This document shows positions 16,184 to 24,581 of a stretch of 64,000 bases of DNA, piece after piece. Origin of the DNA: Konateibacter massiliensis (GTDB lineage Bacteria > Bacillota > Clostridia > Lachnospirales > Lachnospiraceae); assembly GCF_900184995.1 (NCBI RefSeq), contig NZ_LT860099.1, positions 310,001 to 374,000 of the forward strand. Direction: 5' to 3'. Positions within the stretch are counted from its first letter, which is position 1; every line of letters starts with the position of its first letter. The position numbers were made by a program, and so were the translations under genes. A model generated the notes under the pieces. The model did not search any database, was not told where the DNA came from, and saw nothing but the letters and a program-made list of their open reading frames with translations.

Positions 16184-16744
16184 ATGAACATATATGAAGA
16201 AATGATAGAAAAACTGCAAACAAAAGAGAAATTAAATTCCAATGATGAACAGATATTATCAAAACTTAAAAAAGAATCTAATATTGTAAAAGCAACAGAA
16301 AAATATGGTGTAGATTTTTTACATAGAAGATTTATTGGGATAAATTATACACAAGATGGGATTCCTTATGGCTTAGTGGATCTTTCACCTAGTAGTACAT
16401 ATATTGGAAAACACGAAGAAATTACAAACATAGGAATGTTTGAAACTCCAGAAAACTTGTTATCAATTCGATTTTCAACAGGTGCTTATATTTTTGGGGA
16501 AGATTACCCTACTGCGTTTTTCAGAGAATTTTATAATGAATTTTTAGAAACAATGCAGCCGAAATACAGAGATAATATAAATAACCGTACATTTTATGAA
16601 TTAGATAGAATAAAAGAAGTTTTAGAAAAGTTCGATGTAATTATAAATAAGTATGAAAATTTGAATCGAGAAAACAGAAAGCAAAGAGCCATTGAAGAAA
16701 AATTAAGGGAAATTGAGAAATTAAAAGCATCGTTGAACAGTTGA
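16184..16744 (+). CDS. Hypothetical coiled-coil phage protein, 186 aa
   Basis: A mixed alpha/beta N-terminal half is followed by a long charged helix (RENRKQRAIEEKLREIEKLK). No catalytic motif was seen. The stop codon is embedded in a weak GAAA-N6-TTTA element. Confidence 0.6.
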   Translation: MNIYEEMIEKLQTKEKLNSNDEQILSKLKKESNIVKATEKYGVDFLHRRFIGINYTQDGIPYGLVDLSPSSTYIGKHEEITNIGMFETPENLLSIRFSTGAYIFGEDYPTAFFREFYNEFLETMQPKYRDNINNRTFYELDRIKEVLEKFDVIINKYENLNRENRKQRAIEEKLREIEKLKASLNS

Positions 16745-16782
16745 AATCTTGGTTTAATCTTGCATATGAAAGGTACTGAATT

Positions 16783-17007
16783 ATGGACAAAGTAAAAACA
16801 TATAAAACGCCAAAAGAAATAGTTGAGGATTATTTTCCTAATAGGATTAATGAAGGTTGTAAGGGCGGGGTTATTGGGTGTCCATATGAACTAGTATATA
16901 ACGAATTAATACACTTGACAGAACAAGAGTGCGTAAAATTCTGTAGCGAGTATGAATATGCAATACCGGCAGCTGCTTGTGACCAATGTTGGAAACAGAA
17001 ATCATAA
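16783..17007 (+). CDS. Hypothetical cysteine-containing protein, 74 aa
   Basis: The sequence has CKGGVIGCPYELV, CVKFC and CDQCW, suggesting a metal-binding site. It is typical of small phage proteins, with no known role. ATG 16783. Confidence 0.6.
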   Translation: MDKVKTYKTPKEIVEDYFPNRINEGCKGGVIGCPYELVYNELIHLTEQECVKFCSEYEYAIPAAACDQCWKQKS

Positions 17008-17071
17008 GATAAATCCATCGTTTCATCGGAGAAATTAAGAGAATAAATATAAAAAATAGAAAGGGTAGTTT

Positions 17072-17119
17072 TAAGTTCCTATAGGGTAAAGGTGCACCTG
17101 CTTATGACGGTAAGCAAAC
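17072..17119 (+). promoter_or_regulatory. Duplicated structured leader, copy A (RNA ligase)
   Basis: This leader nearly matches 39759-39803. It has the palindrome CCTATAGG (17078-17085), the palindrome GGTGCACC (17091-17098) and a hairpin TGCTTA-TGACGG-TAAGCA (17099-17116), which in the other copy becomes CACTTA-TGACGG-TAAGTG. The paired bases co-vary and the TGACGG loop is fixed. Both copies have a second ATG at the loop (ATGACGGTAAG) in another frame. A canonical Shine-Dalgarno sequence before the real ATG is lacking. Confidence 0.7.
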
Positions 17120-18289
17120 ATGGAACAAAAAGAAAGAGCATTAGCGCATATTGAGAAAATTGAGTGGATTAAACCAATTGAAGGAGCTGATAATATTGAG
17201 CTTATTGGTATTCTTGGTTGGATTTGTATCGCCAAGAAGGACGAATTTAAACAGGGAGACTTAGCGGTATACATTGAAATTGATAGTAAGTGTCCTGAAA
17301 GCGATGAACGTTTTGCATTTTTACAGTCAAAACATTATAAAGTAAAAACAATGAAGTTAGGGAAGTTTAAAGTCATTTCACAGGGATTAGCCTTACCGAT
17401 TTCATTATTTCCAGAATTACATAATAAAACGATGGGTTCAGATGTTACAAATGATTTGAAAATTACTTACGCTTCTGAGGATGATATTAAAAGAAAATCA
17501 AATAAAGTAGATCCGGAAGCCAAGTATAAAGCTATGGCAAACAGAAGACCAGATTTATTCAAAAGACCGATAGTGAGAACAGCTATGAAATATAAAATTG
17601 GTCGAAGATTAATGTTCTTGCTGTTTGGAAAGAAGAAGGATAATCCAAAGGAATTTCCAAAGTGGATTGTAAAGACTGATGAGACAAGAATTGAGAATGC
17701 ACCATTCTATCTAAATAGTACATCCAAATTTATAAAGACAGAAAAACTTGATGGTACTAGCTGTACATTTGCAGTAGACAGATTAAAGAAGGGAAAGGAT
17801 AAGTTTGATTTTATTGTTTGTAGTCGTAATGTGAGACAAGCTGACAGAGAGCAGTCTTGTTACCATGAGTTGAATATCTATTGGGAATTAGCAGATAAGT
17901 ACAATATAAAGAAAATTCTTACGGGTTTTGCTTCAGAAAACGGTTACAACAAAGTCGTATTGCAGGGCGAAGGTGTTGGTTTTGTACAAGGCAATCCATA
18001 TAAATTAAAAGAGAATAACCTATATGTGTTTAATCTAATTGTAGACGGTATACGTTTCGGAACAATGGAAATGGCTGAATTTTGTAAGCAGAATGACTTA
18101 AATCATATCCCTATCATTGACGAAGCTTATACACTTCCTAAGACAATGGAAGAAATGAAAGTGGAAGCTGATGGATATAGTGAAATTAATACAAAAGTAA
18201 AGCGAGAAGGATTTGTATATAGAAGTATTGATGGTCAGCAAAGTTTCAAAAACGTAAGTCGCGAATATTTATTAAAGCACAACGGATAG
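17120..18289 (+). CDS. RNA ligase of the DRB0094/Rnl5-like type
   Basis: The 389-residue protein has an OB-like N-terminal domain (IEGADNIELIGILGWICIAKKDEFKQGDLAVYI) and a nucleotidyltransferase core. In the core, TEKLDGTSCTF near residue 212 supplies the adenylated lysine (K-x-D-G). EGFVYRS near residue 365 is a motif IV/V-like element. It would seal RNA nicks after end-healing. It is the first gene of an RNA-repair cassette with the nucleotidyltransferase at 18300 and the kinase-phosphatase at 19096. Translation starts inside the duplicated leader, which includes the first codons MEQK. Confidence 0.85.
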   Translation: MEQKERALAHIEKIEWIKPIEGADNIELIGILGWICIAKKDEFKQGDLAVYIEIDSKCPESDERFAFLQSKHYKVKTMKLGKFKVISQGLALPISLFPELHNKTMGSDVTNDLKITYASEDDIKRKSNKVDPEAKYKAMANRRPDLFKRPIVRTAMKYKIGRRLMFLLFGKKKDNPKEFPKWIVKTDETRIENAPFYLNSTSKFIKTEKLDGTSCTFAVDRLKKGKDKFDFIVCSRNVRQADREQSCYHELNIYWELADKYNIKKILTGFASENGYNKVVLQGEGVGFVQGNPYKLKENNLYVFNLIVDGIRFGTMEMAEFCKQNDLNHIPIIDEAYTLPKTMEEMKVEADGYSEINTKVKREGFVYRSIDGQQSFKNVSREYLLKHNG

Positions 18290-18299
18290 GGGTGATTAA

Positions 18300-19100
18300 T
18301 TGTATAAAGAAGAAGTACAGAAACAAGTACGGTGTCATTATGATAAATTGATTAAATTAGGTTACAACGTAGTAGGTGTATTTCTATATGGTTCACAGAA
18401 TTATGAATTGGATTATGAAAATTCAGATGTTGATACAAAGGCTATTGTATTACCAACTCTAAATGATATTGTTTTAAACCGGCAGCCAGTAAGTACAACA
18501 GTTGATATGGGAGATAATTGTCTCTGTGATGTAAAAGATATTCGTAAAATGTTTGAGTGTTTCAAAAAGCAAAATATTAATTTTATCGAATTGCTCTTTA
18601 CACAATATTATGCATTAAATCCGATTTACAAGAGCCTATATCGACCTATGCTAGATAATGCTGAGATAATCGCTAGGTACAACAATTATGCGAGTATAAA
18701 TTGTATGTCAGGTATGGCATTAGAAAAATACAATGCGTTGACTCATCCGTATCCAAGTATTATGGATAAAATTGAAAAATACGGATGTGATCCAAAGCAA
18801 TTGCATCACATTTTAAGACTAAAAGATTTTATCATTAGATACTGTGAGGAAGAAGAATATCGTACAATCTTAATCCCTAAGAACAAAGAAGAACTATTAG
18901 ATATTAAAGCAAATTATCATTACGAGCTGGAATATTCTAAATCTTTGGCAAAGTCAACGTGTGATTGGATAAAAGAATACAAAGATGAGTATATGAAAGA
19001 CAATCCTGTCAAAATAGATGAGCGAGCAGAAAATATTATGGCAAAGGTAATGACAGATTTGATTACTTTCAGTATAAAACGAGAGGTGAATACAAATTAA
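18300..19100 (+). CDS. RlaP/YcgL-type nucleotidyltransferase
   Basis: The protein is a Pol-beta-superfamily nucleotidyltransferase of 266 residues. VGVFLYGSQNYELDYENSDVDTKAI near residue 27 is the GS...D-x-D active site. The remainder is helical and includes a possible substrate-binding region. The family is often linked to RNA ligases in repair operons, where it may add nucleotides or caps to healed ends. TTG 18300 follows AGGGGTG. Its 3' end overlaps the start of the next gene. Confidence 0.8.
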   Translation: MYKEEVQKQVRCHYDKLIKLGYNVVGVFLYGSQNYELDYENSDVDTKAIVLPTLNDIVLNRQPVSTTVDMGDNCLCDVKDIRKMFECFKKQNINFIELLFTQYYALNPIYKSLYRPMLDNAEIIARYNNYASINCMSGMALEKYNALTHPYPSIMDKIEKYGCDPKQLHHILRLKDFIIRYCEEEEYRTILIPKNKEELLDIKANYHYELEYSKSLAKSTCDWIKEYKDEYMKDNPVKIDERAENIMAKVMTDLITFSIKREVNTN

Positions 19101-19989
19101 CAAACCTAAATTATTTTGTTTTGTAGGGTTGTCTGCATCTGGAAAGTCCACAATAGCCAAGCAGATAGCGATTGTAAATGACTGTGCAATCATATCATCA
19201 GATGATATACGTGGTGAAATTTGTGATGGTGGTGTAATTGACCAGACTAAAAATGATGAAGTGTTTAGACTTTTTCACAAGAAAGTCAAGGATAATTTGA
19301 AATCTGGTAAAAATGTTATTGCAGATGCTACGAATATTAACATGAGAGCAAGGCGGAGTTTACTTGAAAACGTAAAGAATGTTGATTGCCATAAGATTGC
19401 TTACATAGTTCCAAAGTCGGTAGAAAAGTGTATTGAAGATAATATTTATAAAGAATATCCTGTACCACATCATGTTATTCAAAAACAGATGATGAATTTT
19501 CAGATACCGTTCTTAGAAGAAGGCTTTGATGAAATTCAGATACATAGATTTGATAAGGATTATGAATTAGCACTTACTGATATTCAAGACAAGATGATTG
19601 GATTTGACCAAATGAATCCACATCATAATATGACATTGAGTAATCACTGTGCACACGCTGGTTTATTGTTTTCTGATATATATGGCAAAGATTTTAGAGA
19701 TGCAGCATACATTCACGATATTGGAAAAATATATACTCAGAAGTTTGATGAGGAAGGTGTAGCTCATTATTACCAACATGAAAACGTAGGTAGTTATTAT
19801 TTATTGAGTAATTATAACAATCTTAAAATTGAAAGTAATGAGATTTTAAACATGTGTTTTCTAATAAATTATCACATGATACCTATGTCATGGAGTAATG
19901 ATAAGGCAAAACAGAAGTGGATGAAAAGATTTGGAGAATATAAATATAAGCTGCTTTTAGTTTTTAATGAGTGTGATAAAGCAAGATGA
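19096..19989 (+). CDS. Polynucleotide kinase with C-terminal HD phosphatase domain (ATT start)
   Basis: Residues 1-150 form a P-loop kinase: LFCFVGLSASGKST (Walker A), SSDDIRGEI (substrate acid) and VIADATNINMRAR (lid arginines). Residues 170-297 carry HD-domain motifs, NHCAHAG, AYIHDIGK and YQHEN, likely a 2',3'-cyclic or 3'-phosphatase. It would heal RNA ends for the ligase at 17120. GAGGTG at 19082-19087 is followed by ATT 19096. Stop TGA 19087 bars any upstream start, and the first TTG (19129) would remove the P-loop beta strand. Confidence 0.85.
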   Translation: MNKPKLFCFVGLSASGKSTIAKQIAIVNDCAIISSDDIRGEICDGGVIDQTKNDEVFRLFHKKVKDNLKSGKNVIADATNINMRARRSLLENVKNVDCHKIAYIVPKSVEKCIEDNIYKEYPVPHHVIQKQMMNFQIPFLEEGFDEIQIHRFDKDYELALTDIQDKMIGFDQMNPHHNMTLSNHCAHAGLLFSDIYGKDFRDAAYIHDIGKIYTQKFDEEGVAHYYQHENVGSYYLLSNYNNLKIESNEILNMCFLINYHMIPMSWSNDKAKQKWMKRFGEYKYKLLLVFNECDKAR

Positions 19990-20022
19990 AACAAATCTTT
20001 CGTATGGAAATGAGGTGAGATT

Positions 20023-20472
20023 ATCAAAATAAAAGAGAAGATAAAACAATGGTTATTTAAAGATGAATTAACCGACATGAGTATTTTGCAAGAACATTAT
20101 CTACATATCAAGAAAACTTTGGAGAATCTAGAAAATCAGATACAGCAAGCACGAAATATATACAAACGATCATCTAATGAGTGTAAGCGAGCAACAGAAG
20201 AATGTGAAAAGGCTTATGAAATAGTTTCAGATTGTCAAAAGATGATGAATGAAATTTGTGATGTTGGTGTGGATGTGGACTTTCGTGATAATTATCATAG
20301 TTGGGCAGTAGTTTGCATTCATGGAAAAATGGATTTTATGAAATTCGTTCCTTTGAATCACTCTGATGTAAGAGAAGTGGCAAGATTTCTAAAACAATTT
20401 GAATATTCAAAAAGAGTAGTAGATAGTCCATTCTCCTATGGCATGATTGAAGATTTGATAGCAAGGTTTTAG
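20023..20472 (+). CDS. Hypothetical coiled-coil protein (ATC start)
   Basis: The protein has about 149 residues. It reads IKIKEKIKQWLFKDELTD, followed by a long coiled coil and a small alpha/beta tail. GAGGTG at 20012-20017 lies 5 nt before ATC 20023. An in-frame TGA lies at 20011. The first ATG, at 20077, would remove 18 residues that look like an amphipathic start helix. Function is unknown. Confidence 0.6.
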   Translation: MKIKEKIKQWLFKDELTDMSILQEHYLHIKKTLENLENQIQQARNIYKRSSNECKRATEECEKAYEIVSDCQKMMNEICDVGVDVDFRDNYHSWAVVCIHGKMDFMKFVPLNHSDVREVARFLKQFEYSKRVVDSPFSYGMIEDLIARF

Positions 20473-20477
20473 CAGAC

Positions 20478-20491
20478 GAAACGTGAATTTC
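20478..20491 (+). promoter_or_regulatory. Intercistronic dyad, GAAA-N6-TTTC class
   Basis: GAAA 20478-20481, CGTGAA, then TTTC 20488-20491, in the 42-bp gap before the gene at 20515. The GAGGTG site follows 11 nt later. Confidence 0.4.
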
Positions 20492-20514
20492 AAGTTAGAA
20501 ATGAGGTGATTTAT

Positions 20515-20865
20515 ATAAGTAATCAATATAAAGCAGAGTACATACTAAGTTGCCAATTATCAGGTAGTTTTAGAGTTGGTCAATATGTTCTTTTAGAATT
20601 AGGTGGTCTTGATGAAAGCGGAGAATATAAAAGTAACTATTGTGGTGAAATAAAAAGGATTACCCATGACTCAATCCTTGTCGTCTCAGATCAAAATGAA
20701 AATCGTGGAATTGGTGGGTATATACCAATTTCTGATATCAAAACCATAACACTAGTATATAGGATTGATGAGAAAACCTGTGGCGGATTTATCTATGATG
20801 ATGATGTCTTTACTCCGAGTTTTGGTATCTATTGCAAAGATGATATAGAACAGAACACATGGTAA
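20515..20865 (+). CDS. Hypothetical protein, 116 aa (ATA start)
   Basis: A beta-rich product (ISNQYKAEYILSCQLSGSF, then RVGQYVLLEL). GAGGTG at 20503-20508 lies 6 nt before ATA 20515. The in-frame GTG at 20506 is part of the ribosome site itself. No recognised family. Confidence 0.6.
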   Translation: MSNQYKAEYILSCQLSGSFRVGQYVLLELGGLDESGEYKSNYCGEIKRITHDSILVVSDQNENRGIGGYIPISDIKTITLVYRIDEKTCGGFIYDDDVFTPSFGIYCKDDIEQNTW

Positions 20866-20878
20866 AAGGAGAAATGAA

Positions 20879-21127
20879 ATGAGTTTAGCAGATGGAATAG
20901 CATGGGAACGAGAATTTGGAAATAGTATGTCAACAAAAGTGGAAACAAGTAATGGTAGAAATTGTAGAAATTGTAATAAGTCAAATGTATGTAAATATAA
21001 AGAGACAGTTGTCGAAGAAGTTGAGAAATTAATTGTAGAAGTTGCGAATTTAGAATTACCTCTTTCTATTAATATTAATTGTCGAGAATTTTTAGGAAAA
21101 AACTCAACAGTTAGGGGAGTGCAATGA
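20879..21127 (+). CDS. Hypothetical cysteine-containing protein, 82 aa
   Basis: NGRNCRNCNKSNVCKYKE near the middle could bind metal. ATG 20879 follows AAGGAG. Its end overlaps the next start by 4 bp. No known function. Confidence 0.6.
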   Translation: MSLADGIAWEREFGNSMSTKVETSNGRNCRNCNKSNVCKYKETVVEEVEKLIVEVANLELPLSININCREFLGKNSTVRGVQ

Positions 21128-21972
21128 GTAGATTAACAGAAAATATACATAGTTTTGATCATTATCAAAAAGAGTTTGCCACTTGGGAAGCTACGGAACA
21201 AAATATTGACGATAATAAAGCATTTTGGATGTTGCGAAAGCCCGGTAGTCAGTACCAGAAAGTTTGTCTTTACAGAGACGGCTGCAATATGTTTATATAT
21301 GGCGACTACGGTCAATTCACATTTGATAATATGACGTGGTTAGGTGACGTTTACAATCTGGAATATGACAATATTGGATACCAGACGGAGAAGTTAAATT
21401 ATGAGAGTAAACAATCGCTGAAAGTATTTGACGATGATTATTGTAAAGAGGATATTATTAACTGGTTCGAAGAAAACGTTCAGGAAAGTTTTTATGATAT
21501 TGCAGACACTGATGAAGAGCTGAATATCTTAATCAGTAAAGCTAAAGAAAACTTAGTCAATTATGGTTTTGATGTAGACGATTTTTGTGAGAAATATCAT
21601 TGTGAGGATTTAAGAAGTCTATTAGATTTTACAGATGATCTTTTATCCAACACTGATGAATATGAATGGATTTCGTATCTTAGAAATAATACAGATAGAT
21701 TACAAGAATTTGATGAACCATGCGAAAGTAGTCTATGGAATGCCGGTAAGAGGATTAATCAGAGATACTTTGTTTGCATGTACGCATTACAGGTGTGTGG
21801 TGAAAAGTTGAAGGAACGAAAGGAGATAAAGATGCAAGACTGGGAAAGGATTATGTCAGAATTAGATAAACTAACAAATGAAGTAGTAAATAGATATGAA
21901 CGTAAAGCTGGGATTGTTATGTTAGAGGATATGAAAGATAGGATAAAAAAAGTGATTAAAGACAACAAGTGA
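21124..21972 (+). CDS. Hypothetical phage protein, 282 aa
   Basis: The N-terminal half is beta-rich with aromatic residues; the C-terminal half is acidic and helical. An internal ATG at 21831 after AAGGAG could produce a short C-terminal peptide (MQDWERIMSELDKL), so two products are possible. No motif was recognised. Confidence 0.6.
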   Translation: MSRLTENIHSFDHYQKEFATWEATEQNIDDNKAFWMLRKPGSQYQKVCLYRDGCNMFIYGDYGQFTFDNMTWLGDVYNLEYDNIGYQTEKLNYESKQSLKVFDDDYCKEDIINWFEENVQESFYDIADTDEELNILISKAKENLVNYGFDVDDFCEKYHCEDLRSLLDFTDDLLSNTDEYEWISYLRNNTDRLQEFDEPCESSLWNAGKRINQRYFVCMYALQVCGEKLKERKEIKMQDWERIMSELDKLTNEVVNRYERKAGIVMLEDMKDRIKKVIKDNK

Positions 21973-22010
21973 TTTGGCTTGAAATGCGACATTCGTAAGG
22001 AGGGAAATAA

Positions 22011-22517
22011 TTGAAGAAAAGATTTTACTTTGAAGTAATGTATGGGGATGCGGACGGATATGATGATTTTACACATATCACAGAAAATGAAGCAGAAATA
22101 AATTTTCTAACATTTTTCTTAAGTAAATACGATGAGGATTTGTTTCAATTTTACAATAGACCTGACTTGTTAAAATACAACGAGACATATAACAACAACG
22201 AGGAACAACTAGTAGCAATTGTTAATGAAATGGCAATATTGGGTAATGAAGTAATAAAACAAGACGATGATTGGGTGGGTTTTGGAATTATTGATAATGC
22301 AGTAAATAAATATAATGCTCATGGGTTACTAGAAGAAATTATATGCTTTGTTGGTAATTGGTTTGATTGGAACATGTATCATAGTGGAATGGATTGCTAT
22401 GGTTGTCCTCAAAGTTATGCCATTGATGATATAACCGGATGTGAAGAGATTACTAGGGAAGGTGCTATTAAAATGTTTAAAGAAAAATTGGGTATAAACG
22501 TTGTATTTACAGATTAA
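22011..22517 (+). CDS. Hypothetical phage protein, 168 aa
   Basis: An acidic alpha/beta protein starting FYFEVMYGDADGYDDFT. TTG 22011 follows AAGGAGG. Proteins with this opening occur in other gut phages as hypotheticals. A GMDCYGCPQSYAIDD segment near residue 125 may bind metal. Confidence 0.6.
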   Translation: MKKRFYFEVMYGDADGYDDFTHITENEAEINFLTFFLSKYDEDLFQFYNRPDLLKYNETYNNNEEQLVAIVNEMAILGNEVIKQDDDWVGFGIIDNAVNKYNAHGLLEEIICFVGNWFDWNMYHSGMDCYGCPQSYAIDDITGCEEITREGAIKMFKEKLGINVVFTD

Positions 22518-22549
22518 ATGTTGATTTTAAATGATTATAAGGAGAGATT

Positions 22550-22747
22550 ATGAGTAGAAAACTAACTGATGTTTTGGAACTTGTTAATATTTATAATAAG
22601 ATTTTACTTCGTTCGAATGGTGTCGCAATTGGATTATATGGTGATAAGGATAGTATTGATAAAAAATTCTTACAGTACGATGTTGATTGTATTGGTGCAA
22701 TTACAAGAGACGATGAGCCATGTTTGATTGTTGATGTTTGCAGCTAA
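22550..22747 (+). CDS. Hypothetical protein, 65 aa
   Basis: A small alpha/beta protein with no recognised motif. ATG 22550 follows AAGGAG at good spacing. Confidence 0.55.
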   Translation: MSRKLTDVLELVNIYNKILLRSNGVAIGLYGDKDSIDKKFLQYDVDCIGAITRDDEPCLIVDVCS

Positions 22748-22773
22748 ATTTATTCAAAAGGTGGTGAATTAGA

Positions 22774-23163
22774 ATAGGAAGACTAATAGATTCAGATGAA
22801 GTATCGAATAAAATATATTTAAATGGGTGTCTTACCGACAATGCCGAGGACGCAATTCAAGAAACTCCAACTGCTTTTGATATGAATATGGTACTTGATC
22901 AGCTTGGCGATTATGGCAAACACAAAGGAATTCTAAAAGGTGATTACGACAAATGTGAGATTTACATTCCTGTATCGGTTGCAAAGCAAATTATAAGAGG
23001 TAGGGGACTTGGAGGCGTTTTAGGATATTTAGAAGATAATAATAAGAAGGTAAACGACTGTTCCACTTGTAAGAACAACGTGGAATTTCCAGCTCCACAT
23101 ACCTGCAATATTTGCACAAGTCTTGACCAGGAAGAAGAATATGAGACGTGGGAGGAAAAGTGA
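22774..23163 (+). CDS. Hypothetical phage protein of the 'GRLIDADE' type (ATA start)
   Basis: The 129-residue frame begins GRLIDSDEVSNKIYL and has an EDAIQETPTAFDM segment and a CSTC...CNIC zinc pair. Its opening matches a very common small phage protein that normally starts MxRLIDADxL. AAGGTGGTG at 22758-22766 lies 7 nt before ATA 22774. TGA 22765 closes the frame upstream, and the next canonical start (22882) would lose the conserved opening. Confidence 0.75.
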   Translation: MGRLIDSDEVSNKIYLNGCLTDNAEDAIQETPTAFDMNMVLDQLGDYGKHKGILKGDYDKCEIYIPVSVAKQIIRGRGLGGVLGYLEDNNKKVNDCSTCKNNVEFPAPHTCNICTSLDQEEEYETWEEK

Positions 23164-23624
23164 TGGCAAGAGAACTAATTTGGGTTGAATCAGAATTAGT
23201 ACCTAAAATCGAATTGATTCAAGATATTATAAAACTAAAAGGAGAAGATATTAGTAAGGCAATTAATAAGTTGGTTGAAAATACAGATGTTTTAAAAACT
23301 GATAATATCGACACTTCTCTTCTTGAAATCAAACTACATGCTGCGAAAGTTAGAAATACATATAAGGAATTAGTAGACAAAGAGATCGAAGAGACGAATG
23401 TGTTATGGGAAGAATGTGATAGTCGAATCTATGAAAGCAGAACAAAGATTAATCAAATAAAAGACACTTTTAGCGAGTTATCCAGTAGTATAAAAGAGTG
23501 TTCTAACAGTTTGGATAGATGGGAAATGGATAAATTTTCAGATGCTATGGATTTAATTGACAGATATAATCAGTACTCAGATAAAGAGAAGGAATTACTA
23601 AAAGGACTAATGAAATCAGAATGA
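23163..23624 (+). CDS. Hypothetical coiled-coil protein, 153 aa
   Basis: A nearly all-helical protein with heptad-like spacing. ATG 23163 sits after GGAGGAAAAG and overlaps the upstream stop. Function is unknown. Confidence 0.6.
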   Translation: MARELIWVESELVPKIELIQDIIKLKGEDISKAINKLVENTDVLKTDNIDTSLLEIKLHAAKVRNTYKELVDKEIEETNVLWEECDSRIYESRTKINQIKDTFSELSSSIKECSNSLDRWEMDKFSDAMDLIDRYNQYSDKEKELLKGLMKSE

Positions 23625-23637
23625 AAGGTGGGTTTCA
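23622..23637 (+). promoter_or_regulatory. Intercistronic dyad, TGAAA-N6-TTTCA
   Basis: The upstream stop codon TGA forms part of the left arm (TGAAA 23622-23626), then GGTGGG, then TTTCA 23633-23637. It precedes the AGAGGTG site of the next gene. Confidence 0.45.
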
Positions 23638-23661
23638 ACCGTAGAAAAAGAGGTGAAAATT

Positions 23662-24198
23662 TTGACTGATAAAGAAAGAATACTAATGACTATAATCACT
23701 AGAGTTATACCAGGACTTACATATTGTTGCCATTCATATGAAGACAGAGAAAAATATGTAAAATCATATATGCTGAATAGAAATGGATTAGAAAAAGGCG
23801 ACTTGGTTTTCGCTAATACTTCTATAAAAATGAATGATTTTGTGGTTGGTTTCATCGAAGACTTTAAACCTGAATGTACAGTTATCAGAGAATTGGGAAG
23901 CAATCGTTTATGTAATTATTATAATGAGTCATTTAGCGTAATAAACAAAGACAAACTTGGTTATGAAATATTAGAAGGTATTCAATATAAAATATATCAA
24001 AAGGTATTAAAGGCATTTTCTGATTATAGTAGTTATTCAGCCCGTTTTCATAGTATTGAGTTTAATAATAAAATTTGTACAGTAAAGTCAAGAAAGATGT
24101 TTTCTAATGAACCAACACATGAGTTTTCTTTTAAATACAATTCAAAAACAACAATAAAAGAGATTGGTAAATTATTAGAGGAGAAAGAGAATAAATGA
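23662..24198 (+). CDS. Hypothetical protein, 178 aa
   Basis: TTG 23662 lies 6 nt from AGAGGTG; an in-frame GTG at 23653 belongs to the ribosome site. The middle region (LEKGDLVFANTSIKMNDFVVGFIEDF) suggests a small beta-barrel. No recognised family. Its end overlaps the next gene by 4 bp. Confidence 0.6.
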   Translation: MTDKERILMTIITRVIPGLTYCCHSYEDREKYVKSYMLNRNGLEKGDLVFANTSIKMNDFVVGFIEDFKPECTVIRELGSNRLCNYYNESFSVINKDKLGYEILEGIQYKIYQKVLKAFSDYSSYSARFHSIEFNNKICTVKSRKMFSNEPTHEFSFKYNSKTTIKEIGKLLEEKENK

Positions 24199-24575
24199 TA
24201 TATACAAGTTATTTTGCAAAGCTTAAATCACTACCAGATAATATAATTCCAATATCAATTTGTGCTAAAGCTCCTGATTGGTATAAGGGGTTAGAGTATA
24301 AAAAACTTACTCCTAGTTATGACTTATTGATGCATTGGAAGATATTCCATGATGAAGAATATTATAGAAAACGCTTTAAAGAACAAGTATTAGATAAATT
24401 GAACCCTGAAAGTGTTAGTAGCGATTTATGGTATTTATGTGATAACACAATGCAGACAGAACCAGATATTGTACTCATGTGTTATGAAAAATCGTCGAAC
24501 TTTTGCCATAGACATTTGGTGTCTGATTGGTTAAACGAGAATGGAATTAAATGTGAAGAATTGAAAGGAGAATGA
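24195..24575 (+). CDS. DUF488-like protein, 126 aa
   Basis: The end of the protein has IVLMCYEKSSNFCHRHLVSDWL, the characteristic C-Y-E-K and C-H-R elements of DUF488 proteins. These are found in many phages and prophages, and their biochemical role is unknown. ATG 24195 overlaps the upstream stop. Confidence 0.75.
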   Translation: MIYTSYFAKLKSLPDNIIPISICAKAPDWYKGLEYKKLTPSYDLLMHWKIFHDEEYYRKRFKEQVLDKLNPESVSSDLWYLCDNTMQTEPDIVLMCYEKSSNFCHRHLVSDWLNENGIKCEELKGE

Positions 24576-24581
24576 AACAAT

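Noticed and set aside
17008-17040. Another GAAA-N6-TTTC dyad before the RNA ligase leader
   Set aside because: TTTC is present but the left arm does not pair.
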